DNA from: Lachnospiraceae bacterium
GTDB lineage: Bacteria > Bacillota > Clostridia > Lachnospirales > Lachnospiraceae
Direction of reading: 5' to 3'
Length of the DNA: 38,107 bases
Assembly (NCBI GenBank): GCA_022510625.1
Contig: JAFLTD010000022.1
Location: 1 to 38,107, forward strand
The notes under the pieces were generated by a model. That model was not told where the DNA came from. It ran no database searches and saw nothing but the letters and a program-made list of their open reading frames with translations. Of this stretch, positions 6,666-16,185 are shown in pieces (within the stretch, counting starts at the first letter, position 1; the number at the start of each line of letters is the position of its first letter). Position numbers and translations under genes: made by a program.

Positions 6666-7920
6666 TTTTGTGTCCTCCTATCTGATGGTTGCGCTCTCTG
6701 GTCATAGCGCCTTCCTCAAAGTTCATTCCTTTTAAGATTGCGTCCTTGCCGAATTTATTCTTGATGCTGATCACTGCCTGCTGCATCTTGCGGCTGCGTT
6801 CCAACTCTTCCCCGTCCACGAAGAAGTGATACTGATGATACTCCTCGGGCATGACATTGTTGCAGGTGATATTGACCCTATGGATGCCGTAGGAGGGGTT
6901 CACAATCCGCTCATACAACTCGGTCACCGCGGGAATGAGCAGCACGTCGGAGTTGGTCTCCACATCCAGCGCCGCAGTGCCGTGTGCCGACGGGATATTC
7001 AGACGGTTGGAATAACTCACATGAAGGGTGATCGATTTGGTAATCAGATTTTTTCCCACCAGATCCAGGCAGAGCAGGTCCATCATCTCTTTCACAATCA
7101 AAAGCCCCTTGTCGAAAGGATAGTCACAGCCGAGAACCTGTCCGCTGCTGATGCAGTTGGAATGCGACCTGTAGGATTTAATATCCGCCATCGTGACGGT
7201 CTCCCTGCCCCATGCATGATCGATGATAAGCTCCGCATCCACGCCGAAGAGACGGTAGAGGAAATCCTCATCCGCCTCGGCGATATCCCGCATCGTGCGA
7301 ATACCGAAAGGCTCCAGGCGCCTCGCAATCCCCGGTCCGATTCGCCAGAAGTCCGTGAGCGGCTTGTGGTTCCACAGGCTTTTGCGGTAACTTTCCTCGT
7401 CCAATTCGCCGATAAAATCTTCGGAGTGCTTGGCGGTAATGTCCAGAGCAATCTTTGCCAGATAAAGATTGGTTCCTACACCGCAGGTGGCACGAACGCC
7501 GGTGGTGCGGTAGATGTCATCCATGATCCGCTGTCCCAGCTCACGGGCGGACATGCGGTACAGCTCAAGGTAGTCCGTGACATCCATAAATGCCTCATCT
7601 ATGGAATAGACATGGATATCTTCCTTGGCGATATATTTTAAATAGACGGCGTAAATGTCTGCGGCGGTATCGATGTACTTCTGCATGCGGGGCGTGGCGA
7701 TGATATATTTGATATGTTTCGGAATCTCGAAGATCCGGCAGCGGTTCTTGATGCCCAGCGCTTTCATGGCGGGAGTGATGGCAAGGCAGATGGTCTTCTC
7801 GGTGCGTTCCGGGTCTGCAACGACCAGATTGGCAGTCATGGGATCCAGACCGCGTGCCACACACTCCACAGAGGCATAGAAAGATTTCAGATCGATGCAG
7901 AGATAGATATGCTGTTTCAT
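6655..7920 (-). CDS. Y-family DNA polymerase (UmuC/UvrX type)
   Basis: A 421-residue translesion polymerase. The palm catalytic residues are visible in CIDLKSFYASVE at the N-terminus and in YSIDEAFMDVT near residue 105. A helix-hairpin-helix-like region (WRIGPGIARRLEPFGIRTMRDIAE) and the little-finger domain follow. Pairing with a YolD gene directly downstream is characteristic of the UvrX/YqjW branch in Firmicutes. An SOS box and promoter lie upstream (8010-8023), so expression after DNA damage is expected. The 5' UTR has a GAAAGGGGCGG ribosome binding region. Confidence 0.93.
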   Translation of the reverse strand: MKQHIYLCIDLKSFYASVECVARGLDPMTANLVVADPERTEKTICLAITPAMKALGIKNRCRIFEIPKHIKYIIATPRMQKYIDTAADIYAVYLKYIAKEDIHVYSIDEAFMDVTDYLELYRMSARELGQRIMDDIYRTTGVRATCGVGTNLYLAKIALDITAKHSEDFIGELDEESYRKSLWNHKPLTDFWRIGPGIARRLEPFGIRTMRDIAEADEDFLYRLFGVDAELIIDHAWGRETVTMADIKSYRSHSNCISSGQVLGCDYPFDKGLLIVKEMMDLLCLDLVGKNLITKSITLHVSYSNRLNIPSAHGTAALDVETNSDVLLIPAVTELYERIVNPSYGIHRVNITCNNVMPEEYHQYHFFVDGEELERSRKMQQAVISIKNKFGKDAILKGMNFEEGAMTRERNHQIGGHKSGE

Positions 7921-7998
7921 GCCGTGCCGCCCCTTTCAAAGAATTCGGACCAAAACTCAGGCTGTCCGATTGTTGATTCTTATTCACACTGTAATAAT

Positions 7999-8023
7999 AG
8001 TATAACATACAAACGTATGTTTG
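7999..8023 (-). promoter_or_regulatory. LexA (SOS) box and promoter of the polymerase operon
   Basis: CAAAC-GTAT-GTTTG at 8010-8023 differs at one position from the Gram-positive SOS consensus CGAACRNRYGTTYG. A -10 box TATACT (minus strand, 8004-7999) starts 5 nt after the operator, placing LexA across the promoter. The rest of the 7921-8194 gap is AT-rich and should also hold the promoter of the divergent HD gene; I could not settle its position. Confidence 0.75.
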
Positions 8024-8194
8024 GGTACTGGAAAATAATGATTGTGATTGGTGAAAATGAATCCATAATTTTTTTTTAATAAATTCTTTTTTTATAAATT
8101 TTATAAAAGAAATAGGGGACAATAGAAAGAAAAAATGATAAAATAATTATAATTGTTCAGAAAACGCTGCTTTCAAAGAAGGGAAAACTACCAA

Positions 8195-9466
8195 ATGAGT
8201 GTTATCAGCAGTAAGGATGTCAATGAAATCATCAGAAAGACATTGGGTATCATCAATAATAAAATCATGCACCACGGAGAGGTTACGGGATATATCCTCT
8301 ACAAGATGATGGAGTATGAGAATACATATACGGAGCAGCATTACACGGAGCAGGAACTTGTGGACTACACGATGCTCGGTATTTTGCATGATCTGGGACT
8401 GTACAAGGAGGATAACGTCAAGAACGTGACCGACTTTGAGACGAAGAATCTGTGGTCCCATTCCATCTATGGTTTCCTTTTCTTAAAGTATCTCTCACCC
8501 ATGGGAGACAAGGCGGAGATCATACTGTATCATCATCTGGATTACAACAAGCATAACCTGATTCAGAGCCGTTACATGCACATCATAGAACTCTTGAGTC
8601 TGGCGGACCGTATGGATACCTTCATGAACATGAAGAGTGAGAAGATGGAGCCGGACTATTTCTCCAGATACCGCGATACTAAATTCTCCGGCGCGGCGTT
8701 GGATCTTTTCCAGAAGGCGGAGGAGAGGTACGGTATCACGGAGAATCTGATCAACGGCAAGTACCGTGAGGAGTTGGATGCACTTCTGGCGAAGCGTGCT
8801 TTCTCCGAGCAGTATAAACGCGGTTTCCTGGAGATGCTCGTATACACCATCGATTTCAGAAGTGAGCACACGGTTATTCATACGCTGGCTACCGTGAACT
8901 TTGCGGAGCAGCTCGGCAGACTGGCGAGAATGTCCGGCAAGGATCTCAGAGACCTGCATTACGGTGCGCTTCTGCACGATCTCGGCAAGATAGCGATCCC
9001 GCTCAACATACTGGAATCCACCGGGCGGCTCAGCGATGAAGAGATGAAGGTCATGAAAGCGCACGTGCGCATTACGGAGATGATCTTAGAGGGTATCGTG
9101 GACGATGCGGTGTTACAGATTGCGGTAAGACACCATGAGAAGCTGGACGGTACAGGTTACCACAAGGGACTGAAAGCGGAAGATCTGAGTCTGTCACAGC
9201 AGATTATTGCGGTAGCGGATATCTTAAGCGCGCTGTACGGCAAACGAAGCTACAAGGAGGCATTCAGTAAAGAGAAGATACTTGATATCATGAACGGCGA
9301 CGCGGACAGCGGCAAGATCAACAAGAATGTCGTTACCAGTCTGGAGCGCAACTACGATAAGATAATCAAAGAATTTGAAAAGGAAAAAGAGAATACGATT
9401 GGACTGTATCTGAAGATTAAGGAGCAGTATGCGATCATCAGCGAGCGCTTCAAAGCGTTTGATTAA
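8195..9466 (+). CDS. Tandem HD-domain protein, HD-GYP type with altered GYP
   Basis: A 423-residue protein. ATG 8195 is preferred to a TTG 42 nt upstream because GAAGGG precedes it. Residues 20-150 form a first HD-like domain (GILHDLGLY, then ILYHH and LADRMD). Residues 220-380 form a second, better conserved one (LLHDLGKIAIP, VRHHEKLDGTGY, AVADILSAL). In the second domain the diagnostic GYP is GYH, so c-di-GMP hydrolysis is likely but not certain. The protein has no membrane segment or receiver domain. The C-terminus is charged and helical. A close architectural relative lies at 14535. Confidence 0.8.
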   Translation: MSVISSKDVNEIIRKTLGIINNKIMHHGEVTGYILYKMMEYENTYTEQHYTEQELVDYTMLGILHDLGLYKEDNVKNVTDFETKNLWSHSIYGFLFLKYLSPMGDKAEIILYHHLDYNKHNLIQSRYMHIIELLSLADRMDTFMNMKSEKMEPDYFSRYRDTKFSGAALDLFQKAEERYGITENLINGKYREELDALLAKRAFSEQYKRGFLEMLVYTIDFRSEHTVIHTLATVNFAEQLGRLARMSGKDLRDLHYGALLHDLGKIAIPLNILESTGRLSDEEMKVMKAHVRITEMILEGIVDDAVLQIAVRHHEKLDGTGYHKGLKAEDLSLSQQIIAVADILSALYGKRSYKEAFSKEKILDIMNGDADSGKINKNVVTSLERNYDKIIKEFEKEKENTIGLYLKIKEQYAIISERFKAFD

Positions 9467-9485
9467 GGAGGAACTTATACATATC

Positions 9486-10604
9486 ATGGAGAAAGCGAAT
9501 GTATACTTCACGACGTTTAAGGCGACCGAACAGGAAAACCTGCTGCAGAAGTTACATCGTCTGATGAAGACGGCAGGGTTTGAAACTATTGATTTTACGG
9601 ATAAATATGCGGCAATCAAGATTCATTTCGGCGAGTACGGAAACCTTGCTTTCCTTCGACCCAACTATGCGAGAGTGGTTGCGGACTATGTGAAAGAGCT
9701 GGGCGGCAAACCCTATCTGACGGACTGCAACACGCTCTATGTGGGAAGCAGAAAGAACGCGCTGGATCATCTTGAGACAGCTTACATGAACGGCTTTTCC
9801 CCATATCAGACGGGCTGTCATGTCATTATCGGTGACGGATTGAAAGGTACGGACGAAGTACTTGTACCCATCAACGGAGAATATGTCAAAGAAGCGAAGA
9901 TCGGGCAGGCAGTGATGGACGCCGATATTTTTATCACTCTGACGCACTTTAAAGGTCACGAGATGGCGGGCTTCGGCGGCACCCTCAAGAACATCGGTAT
10001 GGGCTGCGGTTCCAGAGCCGGCAAGATGGAGCAGCACTGCGACGGCAAGCCGAGCGTTGACGAGTCCCTGTGTGTGGGCTGCGGAGCCTGTGACAGAATA
10101 TGCGCTCACGGTGCACCGAATATCGAGAATAGGAAGGCAAGAATTGACCATAATAAATGTGTGGGCTGCGGACGTTGTCTGGCGGTTTGTCCCAAGGATG
10201 CAATCGCAGCGGATTTTGCAGATTCCATCGCACTGCTCAACTATAAGATGGCGGAGTACAGCCTGGCGGTCTGCAAGGATCGTCCATGTTTCCACGTCTC
10301 TTTGATCTGTGACGTGTCACCGAACTGTGACTGCCATGCAGAGAACGACATTCCGATTATTCCCAATGTGGGTATGCTCGCTTCATTCGATCCCGTTGCG
10401 CTGGATCAGGCATGCGCGGATCTGTGTAATCAGATGGCGCCTGTCGAGAGCAGTGTTCTGGGAGAGAATCTTAAAGAGCACGGCAACGAGGAAGGGCACG
10501 ATCATTTCTGTATGACACACCCCGACACGGAGTGGAAGAGCTGTATCGCCCACGCGGTTAAGATCGGAGTGGGAACGGATCAATATGAGCTGATCAGGAT
10601 TTAG
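9486..10604 (+). CDS. DUF362 / 4Fe-4S ferredoxin-type protein
   Basis: A 372-residue protein; ATG 9486 is chosen because the ribosome binding site GGAGG at 9467-9471 precedes it, 15 nt from the HD-gene stop. An N-terminal DUF362 domain (KIHFGEYGN, FKGHEMAGFGGTLKN) is followed near residues 195-240 by two complete 4Fe-4S motifs, CVGCGACDRICAHGAP and CVGCGRCLAVCP. Extra cysteines sit in the C-terminal part (CDCH). Such proteins are cytoplasmic electron carriers in anaerobes, but no partner is defined here. It is probably co-transcribed with the upstream HD gene. Confidence 0.88.
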   Translation: MEKANVYFTTFKATEQENLLQKLHRLMKTAGFETIDFTDKYAAIKIHFGEYGNLAFLRPNYARVVADYVKELGGKPYLTDCNTLYVGSRKNALDHLETAYMNGFSPYQTGCHVIIGDGLKGTDEVLVPINGEYVKEAKIGQAVMDADIFITLTHFKGHEMAGFGGTLKNIGMGCGSRAGKMEQHCDGKPSVDESLCVGCGACDRICAHGAPNIENRKARIDHNKCVGCGRCLAVCPKDAIAADFADSIALLNYKMAEYSLAVCKDRPCFHVSLICDVSPNCDCHAENDIPIIPNVGMLASFDPVALDQACADLCNQMAPVESSVLGENLKEHGNEEGHDHFCMTHPDTEWKSCIAHAVKIGVGTDQYELIRI

Positions 10605-10646
10605 AAAGCAAACAAGAAATAGAAAACAATCAGGATATAAGAAACA

Positions 10647-12440
10647 ATGAATGTTGAGGATAAACTAAATGCGCTCCGCAATCTGATGAAGGAGAGAAAT
10701 TTCTCCGCATACATCATTCCCACGGAGGACTTTCACAGCTCGGAATATGTGGGAGAATACTTCAAGGCAAGGGAGTACATGTCGGGGTTCACCGGTTCGG
10801 CGGGAACACTGATCGTACTGCCCGACGAAGCAGCGTTGTGGACAGACGGAAGATATTTCATACAGGCGGATGATCAGCTTAGAGACAGTTCTGTTGTGCT
10901 CATGCGCTCGGGACAGCCGGGCGTACCTACGATGGCGGAGTATCTGAGTGACCATCTGCAGGAAAAGAGCATTATCGGCTTCGACGGACGAACCGTCACG
11001 GAGCGGTTTGTGCAAACGATTGCGGAGAAAACGGATGAAAAGCAGATCACGTTCGACGGCAGAGAGGATTTGGTGGATTTTATCTGGTCGGATCGGCCGC
11101 CCATCTCCACGGAGCCGGTTCGTGAACTGGATGCCAAATATACGGGAAGAAGCAGAGAAGAGAAGCTTGCCGACGTGCATGAAAAGATGCACGCAGAGAA
11201 AGCGGATATCCTGCTTCTTACTGCGTTGGATGAGATCGCATGGCTCACGAATCTGCGCGGAAACGATGTGCTGCACACACCTGTTTTTCTGGCATACATG
11301 CTGCTGACCATGGATGAGGTGTATCTGTTTATCCATGAGCAGATTCTTTCCGATGAGATTCGCAGTAAGCTGACACGGGCGGGTATTACCGTGGAACCAT
11401 ACGATGCGATAGAGCAGAAGCTTCACGATATTGCCACCGGAAGTAAAGTGTGGATAGACAGCGGGTGCGTCAATTACAGGTTGATGAACAGCCTGCCGGA
11501 TAATGTAGAAAAGATTGATAAGAGCAGTCCCATCGTGCTGATGAAGGCAGTCAAGACACCGCAGGAGATGAAGCATATACGCACCGCACATGTGAAGGAC
11601 GGCGTGGCAGTGACGAGATTTATGCACTGGCTGAAAACGTCTGTCGACAAAGAGAAGATCACAGAGATCAGTGCGGCAGAGAAACTTGAGACATTCCGTG
11701 AGCAGTCGGAAGGATATCTGGGTCCCAGTTTTGAACCGATTATCGCCTACGGTGTCCACGGTGCCATCGTGCACTATGAGCCCACCGAGCAGACGGACGT
11801 GGAGATGAAAGAAGGAAGTTTCTGTCTCGCGGATACCGGCGGACATTACAATGAAGGCACCACGGACGTCACAAGGACTTTTGCCTTGGGCACGGTGACG
11901 GAGGAAGAGAAGCGATATTACACGATGGTGCTCAGAGGACATCTGGCATTCGGCGCAGCGAAATTTGTACACGGCATATGCGGGCGAAATCTGGATGTAC
12001 TGGCGAGAGGACCTCTGTGGGAGGCAGGACTGGATTATAACCACGGCACCGGACACGGCGTGGGATTTGTTCTGAGTGTACATGAAGGACCTCAGAGAAT
12101 TCACTGGCGTATGTCAGAGAATACACAGATTGCGCTGGAGGAGGGCATGGTGATTTCCAACGAGCCGGGTATCTATCTGGAGGGGCGGTTCGGCATCCGC
12201 CATGAGAACCTTGTGTTTTGCCGTAAGGGCGAGAAGAACGAGTACGGACAGTTCATGTATCTGGAACCGCTGACGATGGTGCCTTTTGACAGGGATGCCA
12301 TCCTGCCGGAACTGATGTCGGACAGGGAACTTAAGTGGCTCAATGATTATCACAGCAAAGTATATGAGACGCTGTCGCCTCACTTTAACGGAGAGGAACT
12401 GAAGTGGCTGCGGGAAGCGACGGCCAAGATTGTGAAGTGA
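10647..12440 (+). CDS. Xaa-Pro aminopeptidase (M24B)
   Basis: A 597-residue protein, the length of the large three-domain aminopeptidase P class. Two creatinase-like N-terminal domains are followed by the pita-bread M24 domain. The metal ligands are visible as DTGGHYNEGTTDVTRT, then HGTGHGVGF, NEPGIYLEG and the last RHENLV. It releases N-terminal residues before proline from peptides in the cytoplasm and needs two metal ions, usually Mn. The start at 10647 is preceded by only a weak AGGA sequence. Confidence 0.93.
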   Translation: MNVEDKLNALRNLMKERNFSAYIIPTEDFHSSEYVGEYFKAREYMSGFTGSAGTLIVLPDEAALWTDGRYFIQADDQLRDSSVVLMRSGQPGVPTMAEYLSDHLQEKSIIGFDGRTVTERFVQTIAEKTDEKQITFDGREDLVDFIWSDRPPISTEPVRELDAKYTGRSREEKLADVHEKMHAEKADILLLTALDEIAWLTNLRGNDVLHTPVFLAYMLLTMDEVYLFIHEQILSDEIRSKLTRAGITVEPYDAIEQKLHDIATGSKVWIDSGCVNYRLMNSLPDNVEKIDKSSPIVLMKAVKTPQEMKHIRTAHVKDGVAVTRFMHWLKTSVDKEKITEISAAEKLETFREQSEGYLGPSFEPIIAYGVHGAIVHYEPTEQTDVEMKEGSFCLADTGGHYNEGTTDVTRTFALGTVTEEEKRYYTMVLRGHLAFGAAKFVHGICGRNLDVLARGPLWEAGLDYNHGTGHGVGFVLSVHEGPQRIHWRMSENTQIALEEGMVISNEPGIYLEGRFGIRHENLVFCRKGEKNEYGQFMYLEPLTMVPFDRDAILPELMSDRELKWLNDYHSKVYETLSPHFNGEELKWLREATAKIVK

Positions 12441-12491
12441 TAGAAATTGTGGTACACTTAGAAAATAAAACTAATAAACGGAGGTGCAGCT

Positions 12492-13046
12492 ATGGCACAG
12501 GCAGAAAACAAGAGCCCTTACGCGGGCACACAGACAGAGAAGAACCTGCAGGCAGCGATTGCGGGAGAATCAACGGCAAGAAACAATTATACCTTTTTTG
12601 CATCCAAGGCTAAGAAAGAAGGGTATGAGCAGATTGCGGCAATCTTCTTGGAGACCGCGAACAATGAGAAAGAGCACGCTAAGCTGTGGGTCAAGGAGCT
12701 GTACGGCATCGGCAGTACTGCAGAGAATCTTGCTGCAGCGGCAAACGGAGAAAACTTCGAGTGGACAGATATGTACAAGGGATTCGCAGAGACGGCAGAG
12801 AAGGAAGGATTCCCCGAACTGGCCGCAAAGTTCCGCATGGTTGCCGAGATTGAGAAACATCACGAGGAGCGTTATCGCGCACTCTTAAAGAATATCGAGA
12901 TGCAGGAAGTGTTCAAGAAGAGCGAAGTCAAGGTATGGGAGTGCCGCAACTGCGGACATATTGTTGTCGGAACGCAGGCGCCGGAAATCTGTCCGGTATG
13001 CGCACATCCGCAGGCTTACTTCGAGATCAGCGCACAGAACTATTAA
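12492..13046 (+). CDS. Rubrerythrin
   Basis: A 184-residue protein with GGAGG upstream. An N-terminal ferritin-like four-helix domain carries the di-iron ligands ([17 protein letters not shown], then [11 protein letters not shown] and [10 protein letters not shown]). A C-terminal rubredoxin domain has CRNCGH and CPVCAH. It reduces hydrogen peroxide in anaerobes using electrons from rubredoxin or NADH-linked partners. The next gene encodes another four-helix protein, so the two may form a small oxidative-stress group. No obvious PerR box is seen in the short upstream gap. Confidence 0.95.
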   Translation: MAQAENKSPYAGTQTEKNLQAAIAGESTARNNYTFFASKAKKEGYEQIAAIFLETANNEKEHAKLWVKELYGIGSTAENLAAAANGENFEWTDMYKGFAETAEKEGFPELAAKFRMVAEIEKHHEERYRALLKNIEMQEVFKKSEVKVWECRNCGHIVVGTQAPEICPVCAHPQAYFEISAQNY

Positions 13047-13175
13047 GATACGCGAGACATTTTCGAGTCTCATCCTAATAAATTCTCGGAAACGCATAAA
13101 ATATTCCCGATTACGCATACTGTTTCTATCTGACAAAATGTAAGGAACGTACATCGCTCCGGAATGGAGGAAAAC

Positions 13176-13610
13176 ATGGTAGAACAGGATACAATAAAGT
13201 TATTGCGGGAATGTGATGCGGGCGTCAAGATGGGAGTTGCCTCGATTGATGAAGTTCTGGAATATGTTGACAACGAGGATTTCAAGAAGCTTCTGATCCG
13301 TTGTAAGGACGAGCATATCGACCTCAACGATAAAGTTCAGAAACTCTTGGAAGAATATCACGATGACGGCAAAGATCCCAATCCGATGGCAAAAGGTATG
13401 TCATGGATGAAGACAAACATGAAGTTAGTTATGCACGAGTCGGACGCAACGATCGCCGATCTCATGACTGACGGCTGTAACATGGGCGTGAAATCGCTCC
13501 ACAAATATTTGAATCAGTACAAGTCTGCCGATGAGAAATCCAAAGATATTGCGAAGAAGCTCATCAATATCGAGGAGAAACTGACGGTAGATATACGAGG
13601 ATATCTGTAA
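13176..13610 (+). CDS. Ferritin-like four-helix protein (DUF2383-like)
   Basis: A 144-residue all-helical protein. ATG 13176 is chosen over the in-frame ATG at 13164 because GGAGG (13166-13170) lies correctly before the second. It has ECDAGVKMGVASIDEVLEYV at the start, a MSWMKTNMKLVMHESDATIADLMTDG centre and a KSLHKYLNQY stretch. This pattern resembles DUF2383/PA2169-type ferritin-like proteins, with Glu, His and Asp in places where metal ligands could lie. Function unknown; the position after rubrerythrin suggests a stress or metal role. Confidence 0.6.
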   Translation: MVEQDTIKLLRECDAGVKMGVASIDEVLEYVDNEDFKKLLIRCKDEHIDLNDKVQKLLEEYHDDGKDPNPMAKGMSWMKTNMKLVMHESDATIADLMTDGCNMGVKSLHKYLNQYKSADEKSKDIAKKLINIEEKLTVDIRGYL

Positions 13611-13726
13611 TCTTTTGATTCACAATAATGTTGTTGGTCAGGCAATCATCTGAATCCGGGTCGGGTATGACGCGGAGGAAGATGGTTGCTTTTGTGCACA
13701 GAACATAATACATAAGGTAACATGAA

Positions 13727-14452
13727 ATGATAGGATTAGGAACATTAATCAATACGGCGGGAATCATAGCCGGAGGTGTCGCGGGACACTTTTTCGGGAA
13801 ATATCTTACCCGCCGTCATCAGGACACACTGAATATGGTGTGCGGTGTCAGCGTACTGTTTATCGGCATCGCGGGGGCCATGGAAGGCATGATGAAAATC
13901 GAGAACGGTACACTGGCAGGCGGCAGATCCATGTTTGTGGTGATCTGTCTGGCACTGGGCGCACTGATCGGTGAGACGATCAACATCGACGGATTGTTTG
14001 AACGTTTCGGCGAGTGGCTCAAGGTGAAGACGGGAAATGCAAAAGATAAAGATTTCGTGAACGGTTTCGTGACCGCATCGCTCACCGTCTGTATCGGCGC
14101 AATGGCGATCGTGGGGGCGATAGAAGACGGGATTCTGGGGGACTATTCGATTCTTGCCATCAAGACGATCCTTGACCTGATCATCATCATGGTGATGACA
14201 TGCTCTATGGGAAAAGGATGTGTGTTCTCGGCAATTCCGGTGTTTTTCTTCGAGGGAGCAATCACCTTGCTGGCGCGGTTCATCAAACCGGTCATGACGG
14301 ATGCGGCATTGACCAATCTGTCTCTGGTCGGGTCGATACTGATCTTCTGTGTGGGACTCAACCTCATATGGGGTAAAAAAGTCCGCGTGGCAAATCTTCT
14401 TCCGGCGGTCGTGATTGCCGCGGCGGCGGCTTTCGCACCGATTAATTTGTAA
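13727..14452 (+). CDS. DUF554 family membrane protein
   Basis: A 241-residue protein with about seven hydrophobic segments. It starts with MIGLGTLINTAGIIAGGVAG and has the FERFGEWLK and MGKGCVFSAIPVFFFEG stretches typical of DUF554 (YdfK/YqgA family). It is an inner-membrane protein, possibly a transporter; the substrate is not known. The ribosome binding site is weak (AAGG). Confidence 0.88.
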   Translation: MIGLGTLINTAGIIAGGVAGHFFGKYLTRRHQDTLNMVCGVSVLFIGIAGAMEGMMKIENGTLAGGRSMFVVICLALGALIGETINIDGLFERFGEWLKVKTGNAKDKDFVNGFVTASLTVCIGAMAIVGAIEDGILGDYSILAIKTILDLIIIMVMTCSMGKGCVFSAIPVFFFEGAITLLARFIKPVMTDAALTNLSLVGSILIFCVGLNLIWGKKVRVANLLPAVVIAAAAAFAPINL

Positions 14453-14469
14453 AAATAACGGCATAGGGT

Positions 14470-14498
14470 ATGACATTGCGGATAAAATATGATATAAT
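14470..14498 (+). promoter_or_regulatory. Promoter of the second HD-GYP gene
   Basis: ATGACA at 14470-14475, a 17-nt spacer and TATAAT at 14493-14498. It lies just before the HD-GYP/SCP2 pair. Confidence 0.65.
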
Positions 14499-14534
14499 AA
14501 GCGCAGACTCAGCATAGGAGGAACGTATTTAGAC

Positions 14535-15782
14535 ATGAAACTGGATTTGACAGACTTGATTTATGCTTTGTCGTTTGCGATGGATAAAGTGGAGTTTGAA
14601 TTATTGGGGCTTGAAACAGGTCATGGCAGACGCGTGGCATGTCTTAGCCTGTTTATGGCAGAACATGCAGGAATAAGCGGAGAGGAACTGCGTGATTATG
14701 TCGGGTGCTGTGTACTGCATGACCATGCGTTGACAGAGTTTATATACGAGGAACTGATCAAACAACAGCAGGTGTCAGAAGGATCGGAAGCTGAGTTTTC
14801 CGGCGTCATCAATATGGATGATGTCGCACATGACAGCACCCACGCCACAATCGGGGAGCGGAATATCCATCTGATGCCCTTCCGCACCAATGTGAATGAC
14901 ATTATTCTCTATCACCATGAACATGCAGACGGAAGCGGACCTTTAGGTAAAACCGCCGCCGAGACAAATTTAAAAACACAGATCCTGCACTTGGCGGATG
15001 AAGTAGATATTCACGCCAAAATGTCTGCCATGACAGAATCCGAGTTTGACAGAATCTGCGAGTGGGTACAAAGTCAGTCGGGCAAGATGTTCTCGGAGGC
15101 TGCCGTAAAACTTTTCCTTGATGCAGTCACATATGATAAAATTTTATTCTTGAAAAATAAAGGTGCCTTTGTCAGTCTGAAGAGAGGACTGCGCACGGTG
15201 ACATCAGAATACTCCGATGAGGAGATACATAATATTGCCAATATGTACGCAAGGATCATCGACTACAAATCCGAATTCACCCAGTCTCATTCGATCGGCG
15301 TAGCGGAGAAGGCAGAGCAGATGGCGAGGTACTATGGATTCGACAATGAAAAGATCGTGCGCATCTATCTGGCCGGAGCACTGCATGATATCGGTAAACT
15401 GATTGTCTCAAACAACATTCTGGAAAAACCGGGCAAGCTGACCGACGATGAGTTCGCTGCAATGAAGGATCATGCATCCGCTACCCGTTACATCTTGAGG
15501 AATTTGAAAGGAATGCCGGATATCGTAAAATGGGCGTCCAACCATCACGAAAAGCTGAATGGTAAAGGCTATCCCAGAGGTCTTACCGCCGATGAACTCG
15601 GTACGGAGGAACGGCTTCTGGCATGCGTTGACATCTATCAGGCACTGACAGAGAAAAGACCCTACAAGGACGGTATGTCCCACGAGAAAACTATCGCCAT
15701 CATGACAGACATGGCTGAAAAAGGTGAACTTGACAAAGACATTGTGCATGATATGGATGTTATTATGAGCGGTTCAAAGTAA
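14535..15782 (+). CDS. Tandem HD-domain protein, HD-GYP phosphodiesterase
   Basis: A 415-residue protein. An N-terminal HD-like domain (residues 25-200: HGRRVACLSLFM, VLHDHALTE, ILYHHEHADG, LADEVDIH) precedes a canonical HD-GYP domain (HSIGVAEKAEQM, ALHDIGKLIVSNNILEKPG, NHHEKLNGKGYPRGL, CVDIYQALTEKRPY). All HD-GYP signature residues are present, so c-di-GMP hydrolysis is expected. It has its own promoter, with GGAGG 13 nt before the ATG, a somewhat long spacing. The downstream SCP2 gene begins 12 nt after its stop and is probably in the same operon. Confidence 0.88.
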   Translation: MKLDLTDLIYALSFAMDKVEFELLGLETGHGRRVACLSLFMAEHAGISGEELRDYVGCCVLHDHALTEFIYEELIKQQQVSEGSEAEFSGVINMDDVAHDSTHATIGERNIHLMPFRTNVNDIILYHHEHADGSGPLGKTAAETNLKTQILHLADEVDIHAKMSAMTESEFDRICEWVQSQSGKMFSEAAVKLFLDAVTYDKILFLKNKGAFVSLKRGLRTVTSEYSDEEIHNIANMYARIIDYKSEFTQSHSIGVAEKAEQMARYYGFDNEKIVRIYLAGALHDIGKLIVSNNILEKPGKLTDDEFAAMKDHASATRYILRNLKGMPDIVKWASNHHEKLNGKGYPRGLTADELGTEERLLACVDIYQALTEKRPYKDGMSHEKTIAIMTDMAEKGELDKDIVHDMDVIMSGSK

Positions 15783-15793
15783 AGGAGGTAAAT

Positions 15794-16165
15794 ATGACAT
15801 ACGAAGAATTGGTAAAGAAAATCAAAGACATCGCAGATGAATCCGATGCGAGCAAGATTCAGGATCATGTGGCATTTCAGTTCAATATCGAGGGTGAGGC
15901 GGAAGGCGCGTTCTATCTCGATATCAAGGACGGCAAAGCAGATGTTCAGCCCTATGAATACCATGACAGAGACGTGCTGATCACCACCACGGCAGCGACA
16001 CTCTTGGAGATCATGGACGGAAAGTTAGACCCCGTCATGGCATTTACAGTTAAGAAGATCAGAGTAGACGGTGACCTCGGCAAAGCACTTCTTCTCAAGG
16101 AAGTAGTCGGACAGAAGAAGGCGAAGAAGAAAGCTGCGAAGAAGACGGGGAAGAAAGAGAAATAG
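15794..16165 (+). CDS. SCP2 sterol-carrier-like protein with Lys-rich tail
   Basis: A 123-residue protein with AAAGGAGG directly upstream. Residues 1-105 match the SCP-2 lipid-binding fold (FQFNIEGEAEGAFYLDIKDGKADV, then TLLEIMDGKLDPVMAFTVKKIRVDGDLGKALLL). The last 17 residues are almost only Lys and Ala, a basic tail that could bind nucleic acid or acidic lipid. The ligand is unknown. It is likely co-transcribed with the HD-GYP gene. Confidence 0.88.
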   Translation: MTYEELVKKIKDIADESDASKIQDHVAFQFNIEGEAEGAFYLDIKDGKADVQPYEYHDRDVLITTTAATLLEIMDGKLDPVMAFTVKKIRVDGDLGKALLLKEVVGQKKAKKKAAKKTGKKEK

Positions 16166-16185
16166 ATTGGTGTAGGAATAGGATG

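Noticed and set aside
6826-7641. A 271-codon plus-strand frame
   Set aside because: It is the shadow of the Y-family polymerase gene on the other strand and has no recognisable motif.
10665-12104. A 479-codon minus-strand frame
   Set aside because: It lies entirely opposite the Xaa-Pro aminopeptidase gene, which has all M24 motifs. The antisense frame has a random composition and no family features.
13745-14536. A 263-codon minus-strand frame rich in His and Asp
   Set aside because: It is antisense to the DUF554 gene, and its unusual composition comes from the complement of hydrophobic codons.
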